Shown: positions 1-8,511, numbered from the stretch's first letter. The stretch: DNA of 64,000 nucleotides from Roseococcus sp. SDR (GCF_019083995.1 NZ_JAHRCU010000013.1:62001-126000); one strand, 5' to 3'. The notes: generated by a model not told the origin, from the letters alone. Made by a program: numbers and translations.

Positions 1-1115
1 TAGTCGGGCGTCAGCTTGTAGATGCGGGCATAGTTGTTCAGGCGCGCGCGCAGTGCCGGCTCCGTGGGTTCCGCCAGGATGCGGGCGCGGCGGTCCGGGT
101 CGCGCAGCGCGGCCACGCGCTCGGCGATGGGCAGATGCGCCACCTCGCGGAAGCCCGCGCGCGTCAGGAAGGGGTGTTGGGACAGCTCCCAGCCGAACAT
201 CAGGCCCACGGGCCGGCCCATCACCTGGCCCGTCACCTGGATGCCCTCGGCATTGGCGGCACTCACCTGCTGCAGGATCCAGCGCCAGAAATCCGGCCGC
301 GATTCCCGCTGCAGCAGCGAGAAGGTCATGGGCCGCCCGGCGAGACGCGCGATGCGCATCAGCCGCTCCCACTCCTCCTCCGCCGGATCGTCGAAATCGG
401 AAATCAGCTGCATCCAGCCGCCACCCAAGCCCGCCGCGATCTCGGCCAACTCGATCTCGGCGGCCCCCAGCGTCGGCGTGGGCTCGCCGGCCAGGGTTTT
501 GTGCGCGATGGCACGAGAGGTGGAGAAGCCGAGCGCGCCGGCCGCGATCCCCTCACGCGCGAGGCGCGCCATCTCGGCGCGGTCCTCGGCCGTCGCCGGC
601 TCGCGCTCGAAGCCGCGGCGGCCCATGACATGCACGCGGAGTGCCGCATGCGGCACCTGGGTCGCGATGTCCATGTCATAGGGGCGCGATTCCAGCGCGT
701 TCAGGTATTCGGGGAAGCTCTCCCAGTTCCAGGGCAGGCCCTCGGTGAGCACCACCTCCGGCAGATCCTCCACACCCTCCATCAGCTTCACCAGCATGTC
801 GCGCGCCTCGGGCCGGCAGGGTGCGAAGCCCACGCCGCAATTTCCCAGCAGCGCCGTCGTCACGCCATGCAGCGAGGAGGAGAGGATCTCGGAGGTCCAG
901 GTGGCCTGGGCGTCGTAATGCGTGTGGATGTCCACAAAGCCCGGCGTGACCAGGTGCCCGCGCGCATCAAGCTCGGGCGTGCCGCGCGGGACCGTCAGCT
1001 TCTTGCCGATGGCGGTGATGCGGCCCCCGCTGATCACCAGATCGGCTTCGAAAGGTGCCGACCCCGTGCCGTCCACAAGGGTTCCGCCGCGGATGATGAG
1101 GCTCGCTTCGGCCAT
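1..1115 (-). CDS. N-acyl-D-amino-acid deacylase family amidohydrolase (3' end outside window)
   Basis: A metal-dependent amidohydrolase that probably removes acyl groups from N-acyl-D-amino acids or related amides in the cytoplasm. The first 371 residues are visible. An N-terminal beta segment with a GTLVDGTG-type motif is followed by the metal-binding HTHYDAQ motif at about residues 64-70, the signature of the D-aminoacylase branch, and an LGNCGVGFAP stretch typical of that family. The start is the ATG at 1115, with an AGGGAGA ribosome site about 8 bases upstream. The C-terminal part, which should carry further metal ligands, lies beyond base 1. It follows the EamA remnant on the same strand by about 60 bases. 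The family is clear; the substrate is not, since dihydroorotase-like and hydantoinase-like relatives share the same fold. Confidence 0.85.
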   Translation of the reverse strand, partial: MAEASLIIRGGTLVDGTGSAPFEADLVISGGRITAIGKKLTVPRGTPELDARGHLVTPGFVDIHTHYDAQATWTSEILSSSLHGVTTALLGNCGVGFAPCRPEARDMLVKLMEGVEDLPEVVLTEGLPWNWESFPEYLNALESRPYDMDIATQVPHAALRVHVMGRRGFEREPATAEDRAEMARLAREGIAAGALGFSTSRAIAHKTLAGEPTPTLGAAEIELAEIAAGLGGGWMQLISDFDDPAEEEWERLMRIARLAGRPMTFSLLQRESRPDFWRWILQQVSAANAEGIQVTGQVMGRPVGLMFGWELSQHPFLTRAGFREVAHLPIAERVAALRDPDRRARILAEPTEPALRARLNNYARIYKLTPD

Positions 1116-1176
1116 GGATATTTCTCCCTGGCCGAAGTCTCGCATCCCTGGCGGTGATGCGCCAGGGAGAGAGGGC

Positions 1177-1322
1177 TCAGCCGCGCCGCAGGACGCCCAT
1201 CGCGACCAGCAGCCCGAGCGAAACCAGCCCCAGTCCCAGCAGTTGCAACCCACCCGGCCATTCGCCGGCCAGCGGAATGCCCAGCAGGATGGCCGATGCC
1301 GGAACCGGCGCCGGAGAGAGCG
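1177..1322 (-). pseudogene. 3' remnant of an EamA/DMT-family exporter
   Basis: Only the last transmembrane region of a drug/metabolite-type exporter survives. The reading frame ending at the TGA of 1177-1179 encodes PVPASAILLGIPLAGEWP followed by a final hydrophobic helix (QLLGLGLVSLGLLVAMG), which matches the last two helices of EamA domains, including the LLG...LGE signature. The other eight or so helices are absent. Upstream of about base 1320 the frame no longer resembles EamA and turns into a LysR fragment on the opposite strand. It cannot make a working transporter. The edge at 1322 is approximate, within about 10 bases. Confidence 0.72.
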
Positions 1323-1772
1323 CGGCGCATCGGCACCTCGCGCCGCGTCGTCGTGGCCACACCCGAATACCTGGAATGGCACGGCGAGCCGCGCACCCCG
1401 CAGGACCTGCGGGAGCATGCCTGCATTCTCTATACGCGCCTCGCCACCGGGGCGAACTGGCCCTTCACCGCACGTGAGGGGCCGAACTCTGTGCCCGTTC
1501 AGGGCCGGCTGACCGTGAACAGCACCGAGGGCGTGCGTGCGGCCATCCTCTCGGGCCTGGGCATCGGCATGGTGCCCGTCTGGCATTTCGTGGACCGCGA
1601 GATCGAGACCGGCCGGCTGCGCGTGCTGCTGCCGGATCACGAACCGGCGCCGCACCCGATCCATGCGGTCTACCCGACGCGCCGCTTCGTCGCCCCCAAG
1701 CTGCGCGCCATGCTCGACCATCTCGCGACCGAGTTTGAGCTGGACCCGCTGCTCAGCGCCTATTCGGAGTAA
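1323..1772 (+). pseudogene. 3' remnant of a LysR-type regulator (effector domain only)
   Basis: The frame encodes the second half of a LysR substrate-binding domain: the RRIGTSRRVVVATPEYL junction typical of the RD-I/RD-II hinge, then GVRAAILSGLGIGMVPVWHF and a C-terminal PIHAVYPTRRFVAPKLRAMLDHL segment. The winged-helix DNA-binding domain and about half of the effector domain are missing. An in-frame ATG at 1296 lies inside the EamA-derived sequence, so a product without DNA-binding ability could still be made. It abuts the EamA remnant on the opposite strand. This geometry fits deletion of the divergent promoter region together with the 5' ends of both genes. Confidence 0.78.
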
Positions 1773-1816
1773 GCGCGACCCTTGCGGGGGCGGGAAGGGG
1801 CCACACCTGCCGGGGC

Positions 1817-2362
1817 ATGCGCTACCTCCTTCTCCTCGCCCTGCTCTGGCCGGCCACGTCCGCCCAGGCCGATGACGCCGCCGCCTGGGCAGCCCTGCGC
1901 GGCGGCGCCATCGTGCTCTTCCGCCACGCCCACGCGCCGGGCGGCGGCGATCCCGGCGGCATGCGGCTTGGTGATTGCGCCACGCAGCGCAACCTGGACG
2001 CCACCGGCCGCGCCCAGGCGGTGCGGATCGGCCAGGCGCTGCGCGAGGCGGGTGTCGCGGTCGGCGCGGTGCTGACCTCGCAATGGTGCCGCACCCGGGA
2101 AACCGCCGACCTTGCCTTTCCGGGCCGCGCGACCGAGGAGCCCGCCTTCAATTCCTTCTTCGCCGATCGCCGAACCGGCCCGGCGCAGACCGAAGCCGCG
2201 CGCGCCCTCCTGCTCGGCTGGAACTGCCCCGGCACGCTCTTCGTCAGCACGCATCAGGTGAACATCACGGGGCTCACCCGCATCGTCCCCGCCTCGGGCG
2301 AGGGCGTGGTGCTGCGGCGCGAGGGTGAGGAGCTGGTGGTGGTGGGGCGAATCCGGCCGTGA
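1817..2362 (+). CDS. Secreted histidine phosphatase superfamily protein
   Basis: A 181-residue protein of the histidine phosphatase (phosphoglycerate mutase-like) superfamily. It begins with a signal peptide (MRYLLLLALLWPATSAQA, cleavage near residue 18), so it probably acts in the periplasm. The catalytic RHA motif is at residues 36-38 (family usually RHG or RHA), a downstream arginine lies in SQWCRTRETA, and the second histidine is at about residue 146 in STHQVNITGL. The length fits small SixA-like or Ais-like members. The gene stands alone between the LysR remnant and a convergent acetyltransferase gene 3 bases beyond its stop. The substrate cannot be deduced; periplasmic relatives remove phosphate from lipid A or small phosphoesters. 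Confidence 0.8.
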   Translation: MRYLLLLALLWPATSAQADDAAAWAALRGGAIVLFRHAHAPGGGDPGGMRLGDCATQRNLDATGRAQAVRIGQALREAGVAVGAVLTSQWCRTRETADLAFPGRATEEPAFNSFFADRRTGPAQTEAARALLLGWNCPGTLFVSTHQVNITGLTRIVPASGEGVVLRREGEELVVVGRIRP

Positions 2363-2365
2363 GGC

Positions 2366-2809
2366 TCAGCCCGCCTGCTTTCGCAGCGAGCGCGTGAAGC
2401 GCGGCCCGGCCTCCGCGAAGCCGGTGGCGCGGCAGAATTCCGCCAGCGCCGGGCCCTCGGCTGCGATCTCGATGCGCTCGCAGCCCGCGACACGCGCCGC
2501 CTGCGCGGCCGCCTTCAGCAGCAGGCGCCCGATGCCCTGCCGCCGCTGATCCGCCGCCACCAGCAGCAGGGAGAGCTGCGCGACCGGCCCCGAGATCAGC
2601 GCCGTGTGCCAATGCAGCAGCACCACGCCGCTGGGCGGCCCCCATTGCAGCGCGACGAGCGCGGTGCCCGGCCCCTGGCGCAGTGCCGCCAGCCGCTCGG
2701 CCAGCGCGCGCGGCTCAACCCTGAGCCCCGCCTCGGCCAGCAGGGTCGCGAGGCCCGGCGCCTCGGCAGCGGTCGCGGCACGGATTTCCATGCCGTAGCG
2801 CAGGTTCAT
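2366..2809 (-). CDS. GNAT family N-acetyltransferase
   Basis: A 147-residue single-domain acetyltransferase that should transfer an acetyl group from acetyl-CoA to an amine of unknown identity. The acetyl-CoA binding motif A is visible as QRRQGIGRLLLKAA (Q/RxxGxG/A), followed by the C-terminal beta strand region GCERIEIAAEGPALAEFCRATGF. Length is normal for the family. Its ATG overlaps the stop of the upstream RidA gene (ATGA), so the two are probably translated as a coupled pair. The pairing with RidA hints at amine or amino-acid chemistry, but that is inference only. Confidence 0.82.
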   Translation of the reverse strand: MNLRYGMEIRAATAAEAPGLATLLAEAGLRVEPRALAERLAALRQGPGTALVALQWGPPSGVVLLHWHTALISGPVAQLSLLLVAADQRRQGIGRLLLKAAAQAARVAGCERIEIAAEGPALAEFCRATGFAEAGPRFTRSLRKQAG

Positions 2810-3186
2810 CCCGCCAGCGCCACGCAGGAAAAGCCGACCCGAGCCTCGGTCGGCACGCCGAACAGCACCGTGTGCCGCGCCGGCAGCCCCTTCGGGAAAT
2901 GCTTCACATACTCGGCATTCAGGGCCGCGTAGTCGGCGCGGTCGGTGATCAGCATGGTCACCTGCACCACGCGCTCCAGGCTGCTGCCCGCCTCCTCCAG
3001 CAGGCCCGCGATGAAGGTCAGCGCGTTGCGGACCTCCTCGGCGGGCGTCGCGCCGCGATGAATGCCGCGCGCCGGGTCATGCGGCGCCGAATGGCCCGAG
3101 ACATAGACCATGCCACCCGCCCTTACGGCGCGGGTGAAGGGGCGGCTCTCGCCAGGCTGCGGCGGGTAGAAGAATTCGATGCTCAT
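2806..3186 (-). CDS. RidA/YjgF family protein
   Basis: A 126-residue member of the Rid family, whose best known members hydrolyse reactive enamine/imine intermediates such as 2-aminoacrylate in the cytoplasm. Visible features are AGGMVYVSGHSAPHDP near the N-terminus, the EEVRNALTFIAGLLEEAGSSLERVVQVTMLI helix-strand region, and LPARHTVLFGVPTEARVGF near the C-terminus; the arginine in PARHTV corresponds to the position that binds the substrate carboxylate in canonical RidA. An upstream in-frame start exists, but ATG 3186 (MSIEFFYPP) gives the normal family length. It is first in a two-gene unit with the GNAT gene. Confidence 0.85.
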   Translation of the reverse strand: MSIEFFYPPQPGESRPFTRAVRAGGMVYVSGHSAPHDPARGIHRGATPAEEVRNALTFIAGLLEEAGSSLERVVQVTMLITDRADYAALNAEYVKHFPKGLPARHTVLFGVPTEARVGFSCVALAG

Positions 3187-3275
3187 TGGCGCCTCATGGG
3201 TTTCCTCCGCCACTCTGCCGGATCGCGCCCCGGGTGGCATCCCGCCCGGGCCCGTTTCGGGCTATGCTGCGCCGC

Positions 3276-5210
3276 ATGAACGATGCCGAGACCAAGCCAC
3301 CCGCCAAGGGACCCACCAAGGCGAAGGAAAAGCCCAAGGCGCCCCAGCCACCGCGGCTGCGCTGGCTGCGCCGGGCGCTGTTCACGCTCGCCGGCCTCGT
3401 CCTCTTCCTCGGAAGCCTTCCCCTCGCTGCCTGGTTCCTGCTGCCGCGCTTCGACCTCGCCGGGATCGCGGCCGAGCAGGCCAGCGCGCGCCTCGGCCGT
3501 GCCGTCACCATCGAGAGCCTGCGCATCACGCCCGGCAGGCATCTCGGCATCGCGGTCAGCGGCGTCACCATCGCCAATATCGAGGGCGGCACGCGGGCCG
3601 AGATGCTCCGCCTTGACCATGCCAGCGCCGAGCTCGACCTGATGGACCTGCTGGCTGGCGAGGTTGCCCTGGGCCAGGCCGCGTTCCAGGGGCTTTCCCT
3701 GCTGCTGGAGCGCAATGCCGGGCGCGCGGCCAATTGGCAGTTCGGCCCGTCCGGCCCATCGAGCGGCGCCCGTCCCTGGGTTCCGCGTTTCGACGCGCTG
3801 CGCGCCACCGGGGCGGAAATCCTGTTCCGCACCTCCAGCGGCCAGACGCTCACCACGCGGATCGAGACGGCAAGCCTGACCTCCGAGGGTCTGCACGCGC
3901 CGCTGCGCCTCAGCGCCGCCGGCAGCTACAACAATGTGCCCCTCACCCTTGAGGGGCCGCTCGACAGCATCGCCGCCTTGCGCGACGCGAGCGCCCCGTT
4001 CAGCCTGGATCTCACCGCTACCGCCGGCGAGACGACGCTTGCCCTCCTCGGCTCCGCGCGCGATCCACTGGGGCTCGACGGCGTGCAGGGGCAGGTCGAG
4101 CTGCGCGCCGCCACTCCGGATGCGCTGCTGGCGCTGGGTGGGGCAGCGGTCGAGGGCGTGCCGCGCATCGCCCTCGAACTCTCCGGCACCCTGGATCGGC
4201 AGGGCGATGTCTGGCGCATCGGTGCGCCGTTCGGGCAACTGGACGGCGCGCCCTTCACCGGCCGCCTCTTGCAGCTGACAGAAGGCGCGCGCGGCCAGCC
4301 CGACGCCATCCTGCTCGACCTCGCGCTGACGCGGCTCGACCTCAACCGTGTGCTGCGCGCGGGCGGGCACGAGGTGGATGGCGTGGCGGACCTGCCGCTC
4401 GCCGTCTTTGCCGCGCCAGACCCGCTCATCGAGCTGCGCCTCTCTGCCGAGGCCTTCACCTACGGCGCGTTGGACGCGCGGGATGCCCGGCTGGAGGCAA
4501 GGCTGGTTCCGGGCCAGGTGCGCGTGCCCACGCTCGCCATGCAGGCCTTCGGCGCGCGCATCAGCGCGAGTGGCCTGCTGGAGGCGGATGACGAGGATCT
4601 TCGGATCACCGCCGATGTGACCATGGGTGAGGCCGATCTGGAGCCACTGCGCCGCGCGCTCGCCCTGCGCGAACTTCCACTCTCCGGCCGCGTCGAGGGA
4701 CGGCTCGCCATCACCGCGCAGGGGCGCAGCCTGAACGCGGCCGCGCGGGAGGCGCAGGTCTCCGCCGTCCTGCTCATGTCCGGCGGCTCCATCGCGCGGG
4801 AGGTGATCGAGATGGCCTCGACCGACATCCGCTCCCTGTTCCGGACGGCGCGCGGGCGCACGCGGCTCTCCTGCGCCATCGGCGTGCTCGACATGAAGGG
4901 CGGCGTGGGGGAACTCGCACCGCTGCGCCTGCGCTCCGCCCAGGGCATGATCAGTGGCCTTGCGACCTTCGATCTCAACCGCCACCGGCTCGATCTCGTC
5001 ATCGGCAGCCACCGCCAGACGACGGGCAGCTTCGCGCTCGACATCCCGGTGCGGGTCAGCGGCAGCTTCGAGGACCCCGGCGTTCAGCCGGCGCAGTGGT
5101 CGAGCGCGGGCCGGGCACGGCTCTCCGCGCCGGACCACATGGCGCCGATCCCGCCCGCGCTGCGCGATTACGCGCGCCGCAGCCCTTGCTTCTTCGCCGG
5201 TGGGCGCTGA
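3276..5210 (+). CDS. AsmA-like inner-membrane protein
   Basis: A 644-residue AsmA-family protein. A basic, lysine-rich N-terminus (about residues 1-35) is followed by one membrane anchor (about 36-60, RRALFTLAGLVLFLGSLPLAAWFLL) and a long periplasmic beta-rich region. The N-terminal AsmA signature FDLAGIAAEQASARLGRAVTI comes directly after the anchor, and the AsmA_2-like C-terminal part contains SGGSIAREVIEMASTDIRSLF and an RSAQGMISGLATFDL segment. AsmA-like proteins are thought to help move or balance lipids between inner and outer membranes. The start at 3276 (MNDAETKPP) was preferred over longer in-frame starts because those reach into the divergent RidA promoter; the ribosome site is weak either way. 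Confidence 0.8.
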   Translation: MNDAETKPPAKGPTKAKEKPKAPQPPRLRWLRRALFTLAGLVLFLGSLPLAAWFLLPRFDLAGIAAEQASARLGRAVTIESLRITPGRHLGIAVSGVTIANIEGGTRAEMLRLDHASAELDLMDLLAGEVALGQAAFQGLSLLLERNAGRAANWQFGPSGPSSGARPWVPRFDALRATGAEILFRTSSGQTLTTRIETASLTSEGLHAPLRLSAAGSYNNVPLTLEGPLDSIAALRDASAPFSLDLTATAGETTLALLGSARDPLGLDGVQGQVELRAATPDALLALGGAAVEGVPRIALELSGTLDRQGDVWRIGAPFGQLDGAPFTGRLLQLTEGARGQPDAILLDLALTRLDLNRVLRAGGHEVDGVADLPLAVFAAPDPLIELRLSAEAFTYGALDARDARLEARLVPGQVRVPTLAMQAFGARISASGLLEADDEDLRITADVTMGEADLEPLRRALALRELPLSGRVEGRLAITAQGRSLNAAAREAQVSAVLLMSGGSIAREVIEMASTDIRSLFRTARGRTRLSCAIGVLDMKGGVGELAPLRLRSAQGMISGLATFDLNRHRLDLVIGSHRQTTGSFALDIPVRVSGSFEDPGVQPAQWSSAGRARLSAPDHMAPIPPALRDYARRSPCFFAGGR

Positions 5211-5273
5211 CGGGGAGGGGGGCCTGCTCCGGCCGGGAGTGCGCAGCACCGCACCGCCCGCCTTACAACCTGC

Positions 5274-5660
5274 TCAGCAGCCTGCGATGATGACCTGGCA
5301 GGCCGCGCCCGCACCGCAGACGCGCCGCGCCTCGCGCTCCGCATCGTCCAGTTCGATGCCGAAGCCGGCCGAGACCTGGCCGTCGGGCGCCACATAGCGG
5401 CGCTTGAAGGCCGTCCAGTCCTCCGGCAGCGGCGCCGTCTCGCGGCCCGCCGCGGCCTGGATCCGCAGGATGGGCGGGGCGGGGAGCCGGGGTGGTGCGG
5501 TGACGATCACGGAAGGATCCTGCAGGCTGGCTTCGCGGGCCCTGGCGGCGGCATCTCGGCCACGATCCTGTCCGGCGGGGGCCGGGGCCACCTTGAGCGG
5601 CCGGAAGGCCGTCGGATTTTTCTCAAGGTGTGTGGCGTTCCCGCCACCGCACGGCCGCAA
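5274..5660 (-). CDS. Hypothetical protein, proline/alanine-rich with a C-terminal CxxxxxC
   Basis: I do not recognise this 128-codon frame. It has a proline-rich middle (PSVIVTAPPRLPAPPILRI), a region DWTAFKRRYVAPDGQVSAGFG and a C-terminus with three cysteines (RRVCGAGAACQVIIAGC). Its first codon lies inside the 3' end of the Bug gene at 5623, so it could be coupled to that operon as its last cistron; internal GTG starts are also possible. Absence of a clear signal peptide from the listed start leaves location open. The AsmA gene converges on it with a 63-base gap. Coding status is supported only by the open frame and a plausible amino-acid composition. Confidence 0.4.
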   Translation of the reverse strand: MRPCGGGNATHLEKNPTAFRPLKVAPAPAGQDRGRDAAARAREASLQDPSVIVTAPPRLPAPPILRIQAAAGRETAPLPEDWTAFKRRYVAPDGQVSAGFGIELDDAEREARRVCGAGAACQVIIAGC

Positions 5661-6600
5661 GCCACGTCAGGTCCTGGCCCTTGAGGTAGTCGTGGAAGCC
5701 CTCGCGCCGCACCGTCGTGGGCGTGATGGCGAGGGGCGCCAGGATCTGGCGCGTCGCTTCGGCGCGCATCACCGCGGTGCTCGTGCGACAAAGGCGCTCC
5801 AGGATGAGTTCCGGGGTCCTGGCTGGCGCGAAGAGGGCGAAATCCGTCGTCACGGCGAAACCGGGCAGGCCGCTCTCCGCAATGGTCGGCACCTGGCGCA
5901 GAGGCTCCGCGCGCGCCGCCGAGGAGACGGCCAGCGGCCGCAGACCGCCGCCCGCGATGCGGGGGATGGCGGTGACGAGGTCGATGAAGGCGAACTGCAC
6001 CTGGTCCTGCAGCACCGCGTGCATCGCGGGCGCGCCGCCGCTGAAGGTGATGTGCTGGAAGCGGAGATCGAAGCCCTTGGCGAAGAGTTCCACCGCGAGG
6101 TGATTGATGACGCCGATGCCGGCCGAGCCGTAGCGCAGCCGCTCGGGCGCGAGCCGCGCGGCCTCCACCAGGTCCTGCAGGGTATGGAACCTGGAGCCGG
6201 TATGCACGCAGAGCACCATCGGCGTGCTGGCGACGAGGCAGACGGGGGCGAAGTCCCGCTCGATCACGAGCGGCGTATCCAGGTAGTGAGCCGCCATGGC
6301 GAAGGTGCTGTTCGGGCTGAGCACCAGGCGGTGGCCGTCGGGTGCCGCGCGCGCCACATCCGCCATGGCCGCGAGGCCGCTCTCGCCCGTGATCACCTCG
6401 ATCCGAAAGGGCTGGCCCAGAATGGCCGCGAGGCGCCGCGCCAGGATCTGGGCCACGAAATGGGTGGCGCCGCCCACCGCGAAGGGCACCACCAGCGTGA
6501 CCGGGCCCGTGGGATAGGCATCCACCGCGTGCGCGGCTGCGGGAAGCAGGAAGGGTGCGGCAAGCAAGGCGCGACGCGGCACGGGCAGGGGGTGGGACAT
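5623..6600 (-). CDS. Bug-type periplasmic solute-binding receptor (TTT family)
   Basis: A 325-residue receptor of the tripartite tricarboxylate transporter type. It has a signal peptide (MSHPLPVPRRALLAAPFLLPAAAHA), then the Bug fold: YPTGPVTLVVPFAVGGATHFVAQILA at the first ligand loop, AAPDGHRLVLSPN, a YGSAGIGVINHLAVELFA second-lobe loop and QVPTIAESGLPGF near the C-terminus. Such proteins bind carboxylates in the periplasm and deliver them to TctAB permeases or to sensor kinases. No tctA or tctB is nearby, so transport by this locus is unlikely unless a distant permease is shared. It is the last clear gene of a three-gene operon, starting 3 bases after the dCache stop codon. Confidence 0.9.
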   Translation of the reverse strand: MSHPLPVPRRALLAAPFLLPAAAHAVDAYPTGPVTLVVPFAVGGATHFVAQILARRLAAILGQPFRIEVITGESGLAAMADVARAAPDGHRLVLSPNSTFAMAAHYLDTPLVIERDFAPVCLVASTPMVLCVHTGSRFHTLQDLVEAARLAPERLRYGSAGIGVINHLAVELFAKGFDLRFQHITFSGGAPAMHAVLQDQVQFAFIDLVTAIPRIAGGGLRPLAVSSAARAEPLRQVPTIAESGLPGFAVTTDFALFAPARTPELILERLCRTSTAVMRAEATRQILAPLAITPTTVRREGFHDYLKGQDLTWLAAVRWRERHTP

Positions 6601-6603
6601 CGT

Positions 6604-7341
6604 CTACGCTCCAGTCAGGACGGCCAGCTGCCATCCGAAGGAAGGGGTGTCGGCGCGCTGGGGCACCGGGATGCGGGGCGAACGGCCGAGCCGCTCGGCG
6701 GGGATGCCTTCGGGCGCCAGCAGGACCTCGCCGCGGGCCGAGACCAGCGCGATGGGCACACCGACATGGGCTTCCTCGCGCCGGATCACGCCCACCACCC
6801 AGTCCCAGAGGATATGCGAGCCGATCATCGCGACGATCGTCCCGTCGCGGTCGCGGATGGGCGAGACGAAGTCGATCAGCCGAAGCATGCCTTGCGCGGC
6901 GCTGCGGTTCAGCGCGCGCTGCAGCAGCACGGCATCATGAACGTCCACCGCCGCGTCGTGCCGCGTGCCTGCCGTGCACCAGGGGCGCTGCGTGACGTCA
7001 TCGCCCTCCAGCCGTCGCCGCGTGGTTGCCAGCACCCGACCATCGGCGACGGTCGCGACGCCGATCCAGATGATGTGAGGCGCATTGTCATGCGCCGTAT
7101 CGAGGATGAAGCGCAGTTCCTCGGCATCCTGGGGCGGCCAGAACTCCTGCACCGAGCGCGCGACCCACTGCTGGTGATCCCATTGCCGGTCGAGGAGGAT
7201 GGCGATGCGCGCGGCGATGCCGGCCGGGTCGCGTTGGCTGCCGGGCAAGGGCGCGAGGGCTGCGGTCTGGGCTTGCGCCTCGGCGGCGAGGGCGCCGAGC
7301 GCTGCGCCGAGCAGCGCCGTGCGGCGGGTCGTGGCCATCAT
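6604..7341 (-). CDS. Stand-alone secreted dCache-like sensor domain protein
   Basis: A 245-residue secreted protein made of one extracellular sensor domain. The N-terminus TTRRTALLGAALGALAAEAQA is a signal peptide with a Tat-like twin arginine. The rest matches a double-Cache ligand-binding fold: a long first helix with QWVARSVQEF, then IIWIGVATVADGRVLATT, the GDDVTQRPW motif (family: R-x-W/Y that contacts ligands), IDFVSPIRDRDGTIVAMIGSHIL and a second-lobe strand PIALVSARGEVLLAPEG. Cache domains are nearly always fused to membrane receptors; here there is no transmembrane segment after the signal peptide and no output domain. The ATGATG start overlaps the upstream Bug stop, and another Bug gene starts 3 bases downstream. 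Confidence 0.75.
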   Translation of the reverse strand: MMATTRRTALLGAALGALAAEAQAQTAALAPLPGSQRDPAGIAARIAILLDRQWDHQQWVARSVQEFWPPQDAEELRFILDTAHDNAPHIIWIGVATVADGRVLATTRRRLEGDDVTQRPWCTAGTRHDAAVDVHDAVLLQRALNRSAAQGMLRLIDFVSPIRDRDGTIVAMIGSHILWDWVVGVIRREEAHVGVPIALVSARGEVLLAPEGIPAERLGRSPRIPVPQRADTPSFGWQLAVLTGA

Positions 7342-8318
7342 CGCGGCCGCTCCATCGTGGTGATGTCCAACTGGCGGATCAATGAGAGCCAGGGCCGGTT
7401 CTCCGCCTCGAAATAGGCTGGGAAGGCGGCGCGCGTGCCCCCCATGGGCTCGACGCCGATGGGCGCCAGCAAGGCCCGCACATCCGCGCCCGAGAGTGCC
7501 GCGATGCTGGCCTCGGATAGCCGCGCCAGGGCTTCATCCGGCGTACCCGCGCGCGCGAAAAGGGCGAAATCGGTGGCGACCTCGAAGCCCGGCAAGCCGG
7601 CTTCGGCCAGGGTGGGGACCTCGGGCAACTGGGCCGCGCGTGCGGCCGCGGCGATGCCCAGCGCGCGCAGGCGACCGCCATGGACGAAGGGGACGGCCGC
7701 GCCCAGCTCCAGCAGCGCGAACTCGGCATCGCCCCTGTCCAGCGCTTCGAGCCCGGGCAAGGCGCCGCTGACCAGGACGCTGGTCAAGCTGATCTCGAGT
7801 ATATCGGCCAGCAACAGCGTAGGCAGGTGATAGGCGTGCGGCGTGACGTAGCGCAGCGCGCCCGGGGCGGCCAGCGCCGTCCGGGTCAGCTTCGTGAGGC
7901 TGGTAAGCGGCGAGCCGGCGGGCACGCACAGAACGAGCGGCGTACGCGCAACCAAGCCGATAGGCGCCAGCCCCGATGTGAAGTCGAAGCGGCAGGAGAG
8001 GATGTTCATCGTGATCGCGTAGAGCCCATTCGTCGCGAGCAGCAGGGTTCGCCCATCCGGCGCCGCCTCACCTGCGTAGCAGGCGCCCGAGAGGCCGCTC
8101 TGCCCTGGCCGGTTCTCCACGACGACCGGTTCGCCCAGCAGGCGGGAGAGGCGCACGCCCAGCAGACGGCCGACGAAATGGATCGGCCCGCCCGAGGCAT
8201 GCGGCACCACGATCGTGATCGGCCGCTGCGCGGCCGGGTTCGTCCCTGTAGATTGCGCAGGCAGGACAAGCGGAGGGGATCCGGGCACCGTGCCCGTCAG
8301 CCGCCGACTGATGAGCAT
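7338..8318 (-). CDS. Bug-type solute-binding receptor (TTT family), first gene of operon
   Basis: A 326-residue Bug-family receptor: RPITIVVPHASGGPIHFVGRLLG as the first ligand loop, VVVENRPGQSGLSG, AAPDGRTLLLATNG, and ELPEVPTLAEAGLPGF-like sequence near the C-terminus. Start ATG 8318 is preceded by GGAG at a spacing of 8. From this start the leader (MLISRRLTGTVPGSPPLVLPA) is a poor signal peptide with a weak hydrophobic core; an upstream TTG at 8375 would add a hydrophobic segment but lacks a clear ribosome site, so the true N-terminus is uncertain. It overlaps the dCache gene by a stop/start junction and diverges from the HD-GYP regulator across 193 bases. Confidence 0.88.
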   Translation of the reverse strand: MLISRRLTGTVPGSPPLVLPAQSTGTNPAAQRPITIVVPHASGGPIHFVGRLLGVRLSRLLGEPVVVENRPGQSGLSGACYAGEAAPDGRTLLLATNGLYAITMNILSCRFDFTSGLAPIGLVARTPLVLCVPAGSPLTSLTKLTRTALAAPGALRYVTPHAYHLPTLLLADILEISLTSVLVSGALPGLEALDRGDAEFALLELGAAVPFVHGGRLRALGIAAAARAAQLPEVPTLAEAGLPGFEVATDFALFARAGTPDEALARLSEASIAALSGADVRALLAPIGVEPMGGTRAAFPAYFEAENRPWLSLIRQLDITTMERPR

Positions 8319-8511
8319 GGGTGCAACTCCGCTGACTGCCTGCGTAATGATCGTGAACACTGTCGCAGAAAACAAACGAAAGCAGCGGCCTCTTCATCCG
8401 ACTTTTGTCGAGCGAGGCGCGCCGGCCCTGTTTCTTGCGGGCCCGACATGAGAGGAAGGTTGCTGGACAGTCCGGTCCTTTGGCCGGGCAAGAAAGGATG
8501 CCCCGGCGGCG

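Noticed and set aside
3183-5249. 688-codon open frame antisense to the AsmA-like gene
   Set aside because: Long antisense frames are expected in GC-rich DNA. The product is low-complexity in Arg, Gly, Ala and Glu, matches no family motif and mirrors a well-supported gene.
5274-5660. Possible truncated GH8 endoglucanase (DWTAFKRRYVAPDGQV resembles BcsZ)
   Set aside because: Only about 15 residues resemble the family; the catalytic motifs that should follow are absent.
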